From positions 3,802,565 to 3,866,564 of the forward strand of contig JAKZAN010000001.1 in assembly GCA_023053545.1 (NCBI GenBank): a stretch of DNA of 64,000 nt, written 5' to 3'. Under the pieces are notes generated by a model, which was given only the letters and a program-made list of their open reading frames with translations, was not told where the DNA came from and ran no database searches. The position numbers were made by a program, and so were the translations under genes. Below are positions 58,480 through 64,000 of the stretch, in pieces (position 1 is the stretch's first letter; each line of letters opens with the position of its first letter). This DNA is from Lepidurus packardi. Its lineage: Eukaryota > Arthropoda > Branchiopoda > Notostraca > Triopsidae.

Positions 58480-59231
58480 ACAAGACCAATCCAACAGGTT
58501 CTCCAGTTTCGGAAATCCGAGATAAAAACGACACTAATGTGTATTATTTTTTCAAAACGTTCTCGGAAAACGAATGACAAACGGGTGTCACTCGAATTCA
58601 AAAATGGTAGTTGGATTGTAAATACATTAGTTTAGGTTAGGTTAGGATAGGTTAGGTTAGGTTAAGTTAGGATAGGTTAGGTTAGGTTAAGTTAGGATAG
58701 GTTAGGTTAAGTTAGGATAGGTTAAGTTACGATAGGTTAGGTTAGGTTAGTTTAGGTTTGATTAGGTTAGTTTAGGTTTGATTAGGTTACGTTAGCTTAG
58801 GTTAGGTTATTAAGCTAGGTTAGCTTAGGTTAGGTTATTAAGTTAGGTTAGATTAGGTTAGCTTCACGATTCTCATCAATTTTCGTTGATGAGAGTAGCT
58901 AAAATTTTAATTTTCTTTCACTCCACTAGCTGAAAAAAGAAGAATTCATTGTTGGCCTATGACACACTAGTGTCATGTTTGACCCAGGGACACTTTACGT
59001 ACGTATGTAACTAAATCCGGAGAACGTGTTGGACCAATCAACAGGTTCTCCAGTTTCGGAACTCGGAGATAAAATTGACACTAGTGTGTATTATTGTTGC
59101 AAAACGTTCTCCGGAAAAAGAATGACAAATGGGTGTAACTCGAGTTGAAAATTCTTGTTGGATTGGAAATGAATTAGTTTAGGTTAGGTTAGGATAGTTT
59201 AGGTTAGCTTAGGTTAGAGGTTAGGTTATAG
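58480..59231 (+). repeat. TTAGG-type minisatellite block with flanking repeat unit
   Basis: TTAGG/TTAGGT/TAGGATAGGT tracts at 58631-58862 and 59178-59228 alternate with a roughly 170-bp non-repetitive unit present at 58485-58630 and 59035-59177 (shared ACAGGTTCTCCAGTTTCGGA and CAAAACGTTCTC). The stretch 58868-59040 recurs at 61330-61500. The array resumes at 61266 after a hAT insertion. Confidence 0.85.
58870..58895. repeat. Perfect small hairpin CTCATCAA-TTGATGAG
   Basis: TCTCATCAA, a 6-base loop and TTGATGAGA. The same hairpin at about 61333-61358 has a longer stem (TTCTCATCAA/TTGATGAGAA) and a changed loop, so the stem is conserved between units. Confidence 0.7.
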
Positions 59232-59767
59232 CAGGCCCGTATCCAAGGAGGGGCGGGGGGGTTCGGGGGGTTTAAACCCCCCCCCCCCCCCCGAAATGTT
59301 TCCGCAAATGAAAAATATACGTTTTTCTAGCATATGGTACTTGAGAAGTTTATTTCGAATGGAGCTTTGGTTTTGTTTGACTGTTTTGAAGCTCGAACAA
59401 CGCGATAACTTTTCTCCTTTTTCATATCCCCCTTTGCCCTTTCCTTACCGGAAAGCTGTGCAAAGGAAGGCGAGCTGGAGAAACCTTCATATGTTCTTTT
59501 TGCGTTGCGTTCCTTCGGGCCTTCGCTGTTTCTCCCCCACAAGTAACATTTTTGTAACTTTTTCTTTCCCCCGTGTTATCCCCTTCCTGTCTTGCAGAAA
59601 GGAGTGGAAAGGAAAACACGGGAGTTTTTAAACGTGGTCGAAGTCAAGCTAGCTCAGTTTCATATCTGAGACTTCCCAGACAACAAGCTTAGCGTGTTAG
59701 GTCGTATTCGCTAGTTTCTCGATTCGTTACCTCAGTTTAGGTCTGTGATCATTTCACAGGTTGAGTT

Positions 59768-60607
59768 ATGAAGCGCAAAGTAGACATCACATCTTACTTC
59801 CAACCTAAGGCAGTAAAGGTGGAAAATTCTGTAACACCTGGACCTGGGTGTTCAACTACTCGAGAGGACTTGGCAGCTACCCAGCAAGAGGCCACAGGCG
59901 ATTCCAATGGATCGCAACCAGGTACTTCTCTGCTGCCCGCAGAGAATAATATTAGTGTTTCACCTATTTCTTTCGTGTCCATAGAGACTTCGCTAGCAAA
60001 TATTTCTGAAGAAGTAAAAAAGCAGGATTGCACGTCAGGTAGCTCGTCCACTTCTCGGGTTTCCGCTTTTCCAAACGACATAGGAAAATTTGTTAGCATG
60101 TCCTCTGAGCTAGACTCCACTATGAAACTTAACTTACTTAAATCTCCATGGGTACCTGATTTTTCTTACCGTTTCCCTGTTACGGGACCAAGAAACCTAA
60201 AATTTCAAATTGCCTGGCTTAGCCGTTTCTCGTGGCTTTCCTATTCTCCGTCTGAAGACGGAGCATTCTGTAGGCCCTGTGTGTTCTTGGCGGCAGAAAC
60301 AGGGGGTAAGGGTTCGCATCAGAAACTGTCTCTATTTGTTTCTAAGCCTTTTAATAATTGGAAAAAAGCGCTCGGAGAATTCAAACGCCATAGTAAAGCG
60401 CAGTTTCATCGAGATTCTATGGTTTGCGCAGAAAACTTTGTTTCGAGCCTGAGAAGGCTAAAAACATGCTTGAGAAGCTCAACCGGAGAGGACAGACTAA
60501 CAGGCCTAGCTCTTCTGTCTGTACACAGAACTGTTCCTCTCTGTTCTGAAGAAGTTATAAATGTATTTGCAGGGAAGAAAAATCGTCGTTTAGATTTCGT
60601 CTTGTAA
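59768..60607 (+). CDS. Deleted hAT transposase: TTF-type finger fused to C-terminal tail
   Basis: Open frame of 279 codons inside the hAT. Residues 1-115 are Ser/Thr-rich, with DITSYFQPK at the start like other TTF-type hAT transposases. Residues 123-230 form the TTF-type zinc finger region (FSWLSYSPSEDGAFCRPCVF, then FKRHSKAQFHRDS). From about residue 245 the sequence jumps to the last part of the dimerisation domain (RLTGLALLSVHRTVPLCSEE, then KKNRRLDFVL). The catalytic DDE core that belongs between is gone, yet the frame stays open across the join. Such a protein could still bind element ends and dimerise but could not transpose; function is inference. The start ATG follows TTGAGTT. Confidence 0.8.
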   Translation: MKRKVDITSYFQPKAVKVENSVTPGPGCSTTREDLAATQQEATGDSNGSQPGTSLLPAENNISVSPISFVSIETSLANISEEVKKQDCTSGSSSTSRVSAFPNDIGKFVSMSSELDSTMKLNLLKSPWVPDFSYRFPVTGPRNLKFQIAWLSRFSWLSYSPSEDGAFCRPCVFLAAETGGKGSHQKLSLFVSKPFNNWKKALGEFKRHSKAQFHRDSMVCAENFVSSLRRLKTCLRSSTGEDRLTGLALLSVHRTVPLCSEEVINVFAGKKNRRLDFVL

Positions 60608-61230
60608 CTTTCTTTTTGAGAATCAACAATAGCTTTTGCGGATGGCTCTTTTATTTTGACATTCTATTTATAATATGTATTACTTACTATGGTATTTTAG
60701 CATAACAGTACTAGAAGCTTCATATTTCTCGTTAGTGGTAATTTATGGCAAATAATTATATTGGTAACATTACTTAGTTATCGTTATTAAACTACTTTCA
60801 TAATTTTCTGCATTTTTTATTTTGTTTATGACAATTTATACTATTATTTAAACTTATATGTTTATATTAATATTATGTTTTTGCGAAATAGTGCACTTCA
60901 TGTTTATAAATGTTACACTCATTAGCAAGTTAATTTTATTTAAATTTATTGCCGCTGACGTCGACTCCTCCTAGTGGTGGCGGTGGGAAACACCTCTGCG
61001 ACACGGGTTAAATACGATGAAACCAACCGGATATTACCTCCGTAAGGTGTAACATGAACCAACGTCACAGTGGCAGGCTAAACGTCGACAAAAAAACTCT
61101 CGCTAGTTTGAATGTGAAAATTAACTTTATGTGTACATAGTTATCGTCTAACTCTCTACATTCTATATGGAAAACTTGACAGATTAAGATGGTATACGAA
61201 AAAAATAGGATTTCAAGTTCTCGGGTTAAA
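60608..61230. other. 3' non-coding part of the hAT element
   Basis: AT-rich, no open frame. A GC-richer patch at 60950-61080 precedes the right terminal repeat. Confidence 0.6.
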
Positions 61231-61273
61231 ACCCCCCCCGTAAAAAAATCCTGGGTACGGGCCTGGGTTATAG

Positions 61274-61500
61274 GTTTGCTTAGGTTAGATTAGGTTAGGT
61301 TAGGTTAGGTTAGATTAGGTTAGGTTAATGATTCTCATCAACTTTCGTTGATGAGAAACGTTTAAAACTTGCACTTTCACTCCACCAGCTGAAAAAAATA
61401 AAAATTCATTGTTAGACAGTGACACACTAGTGTAAATTTTTAACTCCGGGATACATTACGTACGTTGGTAACTAAATCCGGAGAACGTGTTGAGACCAAT
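61274..61500 (+). repeat. Right part of the TTAGG-type block
   Basis: Resumes the minisatellite (TTAGGTTAGATTAGG type) to about 61327, then the hairpin unit that matches 58868-59040, including ACACACTAGTGT, ACGTACGT and AAATCCGGAGAACGTGTTG. Confidence 0.85.
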
Positions 61501-64000
61501 AGTACAGGTTACAAGTACCAATAGTACAACGTAAGCTAAATCCTTACTCTACAAATCTACCGCTTAATCCAATTTGTAGGTGGCGCAGGCAACAAGCGCA
61601 AGGCGGAAAAGGCTGCCATACGTTTGTCTCTCCATTTTTTGACGCCACAGTCGTTCACGGGACGGCACAGAGTGTGGACAGATGTGTAGTGACATCAATT
61701 TAGCTCCAACTCTTGTTTGAAGTTCTGCTTCTTGTTTAGGATCGGAACATTATTTTTTCTACGACTCAAACTTAGTGTCCTGAATACTTTTTGTGATTTT
61801 CTCACAGCCTGAAAAGTCGATTTATCCGGTTCGTAAGTGTTTTTGTTTGTGTGTTTGACGCATCCGCTATATTTGCGTCTAGGTTTGGCGCGGAATTTGC
61901 TCCATTCAAGTTTCTTTAGGCGTCTGTGTCGAAAAGCGAAGGAAAAATTAATCTTCTTTGAAGCATGTGCAAGAGTACAACTGAAAATCCGTGAAGCCCG
62001 AGGCTAAATTACAGACCCTATCGCTTCCCCTAACGTTTTCAGCTCTTCAAGAAAGTCGCTGTCGAATATTTTTCAGAGTGCCCAACCTAAGAGCCAAGGA
62101 CAGTTCAGTTTAAGTGGCATGTTTTTCTATTGAAGGTCAATATTTTCTTGGATTAATTACCCCAATATGCAGATTTCTGCTTAAGTCAACTCCAAGAACG
62201 TTCAACAATGGATTACTTTACCCGTTACCTGCGTTTCTTCATCATCCTAGCAAGTTAGTGCACATTTTCGCTGCCTTTTACTTCTTTCCTTTGCTTATCC
62301 CTCTCTTCACAAAAGTCAAAATAAAACACGAAGGCGTTTTCTAACAAACAATCGAACGTATCCGGTATATTTTTCTCTGCGATGTGAAAATGTTTGAGAA
62401 TTACAAAAAAGTAAAATAGGTGAATTCAAAGAATTCCATTAATAAGAATGGATTCGAATTTGTCTACGCGGCTTCATTAGCATAGTTCGGTGCTGTTGGA
62501 TGTGGTTTGTTGACGGACACATGGCCAAATGTTTGTATTCTTTTTTTCTTTTCCGAGGGGTTGTTTAGGTTAGGTGTCTGTAGTTGGACTGGAATGCGAA
62601 TGTTAAATCAGGCTAAGGGAAGAAAGTCAGAAACACAAGTGCAGCTGGAACACATTTTTTCTTTTTTTTTATGCTTGTGGAGCGACTTGAAAAGGATAAC
62701 TTTTTCCGTTGTGTCCAATTACCCAAGGACTTTATGGCGGCTTTTTGACTTTTTCCTTTTTTTAATGAGGGCAGTCCACGGGACCTAGCATACCCTTCGT
62801 CGGGCTCGACAATTGACGCGTAATTTTAATTAGAGTTGGCTTTGGTGGGAAAATCGATTTTGAAACTAAAAGAATTGAGATCTTGATGTTGAGATATTTA
62901 TTTCAATTTTTTTTTTCAATGCAATAGCAAGTATTTCAAATATTACTATGGGTAAAATATTATCATTGATAATTTCGAGCGACTTTGAATATTTTTAAAG
63001 CTTGTAGAAGATTGTGTATTATCATTTTCTATTATTTAACATTATTTAGAGAATTATTTGTTAGTAATTAGAGCAGTTACTTATTCATCCCTTTCTTAAA
63101 TGAAGATCTGTTCACAGAAAACTTCGTCAAAACAAAATTTTGCAAAGGCTAGGATAGTGAGAAATAGTGACTTAGGAATATTTTTTGTTATTTTCGAATC
63201 TTTGAGTGCATGTGTGGACTGGAATAGAGACAAAGCGAATGGCTGGCTTGTTAGGGTGTCCTACATGAGGTTTGTTTGCTTGAAGGACAAGCATAACACG
63301 GACACGGACTATGTAGACAGACAACAACGAGGTTTTCCAACCCCCCTTGCTCTCTGTCTCCCCCCACCCCCGGAAGTCGGTCTAATTGTCTTGTAATGGA
63401 CTCGAACTGCCTTCTTCCTCCATATTTTGTGCCAAAAAAGGGAGTTGCGTCCAATTACGGCGTTAGAAGAAATACTAAGCTCTCAAGATGCTATAGGAAG
63501 TTTTCCCAAAGTGAAGTTAATTAGAATTCAAGCCCAAGTATGGTTCATCATATCGAGTTTGAAAAATTGAAGATCCGACCAATCTTATTACAGGGGAAAT
63601 GAAGTAAACGTTTTTTTAATTTAATTTGAGAAATAGTTTAGTTTTATTTTCTCTCCTGGAGGGCTATAGTTAATTGGATTGCTGGTCAAATGGCTTGGGG
63701 CATAGGCCGCTAAAGTATAAGATACGTGTAAAGTCGGTAAAAGCAGGAATACTTTCAGCTAATTAGTGCGAGCTTTCTCGTTCTAACTAATTAACGAGTA
63801 ATTTCGATTTAGGCTTAAAAATTGAATATGATTAAGGGTACTGGTACGCATACTTCAAAATGTGTTAGACTCTAAACTGTCTTTTACTTGTTTAATTAAC
63901 CCATTAGGTTTAAGTTACAAAATTAATGGATAATAACGTGAAATTTTGTGGATTTAAGTGTTTGCTTTGAATTGTCTCGTGTTTGGTAGCCTTTTTATAG
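61501..64000. other. Terminal region, no gene recognised
   Basis: A GC-richer stretch at 61560-62100 with a donor-like GGTTCGTAAGTG at about 61828 could be a 5' UTR exon of a plus-strand gene beyond the window. Open frames of 76-98 codons at 62114, 62507 and 63100 carry no motif I know. The rest is AT-rich. Confidence 0.35.

Larger units (their letters stand above)
59232..61265 (+). mobile_element. hAT transposon, internally deleted, 8-bp TSD
   Basis: The ends are CAGGCCCGTATCCAAGGA (59232) and the inverse of CAGGCCCGTACCCAGGAT (to 61265), each followed inward by G/C homopolymer runs (59255-59292 and 61232-61240), as in many hAT families. The perfect 8-bp duplication GGTTATAG flanks it (59224-59231 and 61266-61273). 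Length 2,034 bp. The insertion interrupts the TTAGG-type minisatellite. Confidence 0.95.

Overview
The window is nuclear DNA of an animal. Genes are split by short GT-AG introns, mostly 50-120 bp, and four cell-biology genes are close relatives of animal proteins: PISD, SMAD4, PRPF38A and a MISP/AKAP2-C-terminus-type protein. Between them lies dense transposon debris (BEL/Pao-like and Ty3/gypsy-like retroelements, MULE-like and hAT elements, MITEs). The compact introns and very conserved SMAD4 would fit a sponge or another compact invertebrate genome, but nothing here fixes the phylum.

Region 1 (1-13719) is a head-to-tail tandem array with a 6,277-bp period: two full copies and a third that stops after 1,165 bp. 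Each full unit carries, left to right: a dead, intron-containing remnant of the ribosome-biogenesis GTPase NOG1/GTPBP4 (+); an LTR-leader fragment; a broken gypsy pol (+) split by a 365-bp solo LTR with target-site duplication; and, on the opposite strand, an apparently intact six-exon phosphatidylserine decarboxylase gene (PISD) of about 313 codons. The array ends at 13719 in a patchwork of a PISD-intron copy, an inverted leader fragment and a BEL/Pao pol fragment.

Region 2 (15736-18113) is a complete nine-exon SMAD4 gene of 612 codons, flanked at about 14.1 kb and 20.2-20.75 kb by inverted copies of a dispersed repeat.

Region 3 (21.4-36.75 kb) is transposon territory. It has a duplicated repeat block, a 3' fragment of a MULE-like element, and a nearly full element coding a 1,343-residue protein with OTU protease, C2H2 fingers, MULE-type DDE transposase, SWIM finger and a PHD finger truncated by a nonsense codon. 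Next to it is a 2,919-bp hAT element with a perfect 8-bp target-site duplication.

Region 4 (38.2-51.75 kb) holds PRPF38A (+, five exons) facing, tail to tail, a ten-exon gene (-) for a 1,440-residue MISP/AKAP2-C-terminus-type protein. That gene has one 6.3-kb intron, while all its others are 50-350 bp.

Region 5 (51.75-64 kb) has no gene I can recognise. It contains a MITE with long inverted repeats, a TTAGG/TTAGGT-type minisatellite block with a conserved hairpin, and a 2,034-bp hAT copy inserted in that block. This hAT copy keeps an open 279-codon frame joining only the two ends of the transposase.

All calls rest on reading the sequence and on remembered protein families. No alignment or database search was run, and splice sites are inferred from GT-AG signals plus reading-frame continuity.
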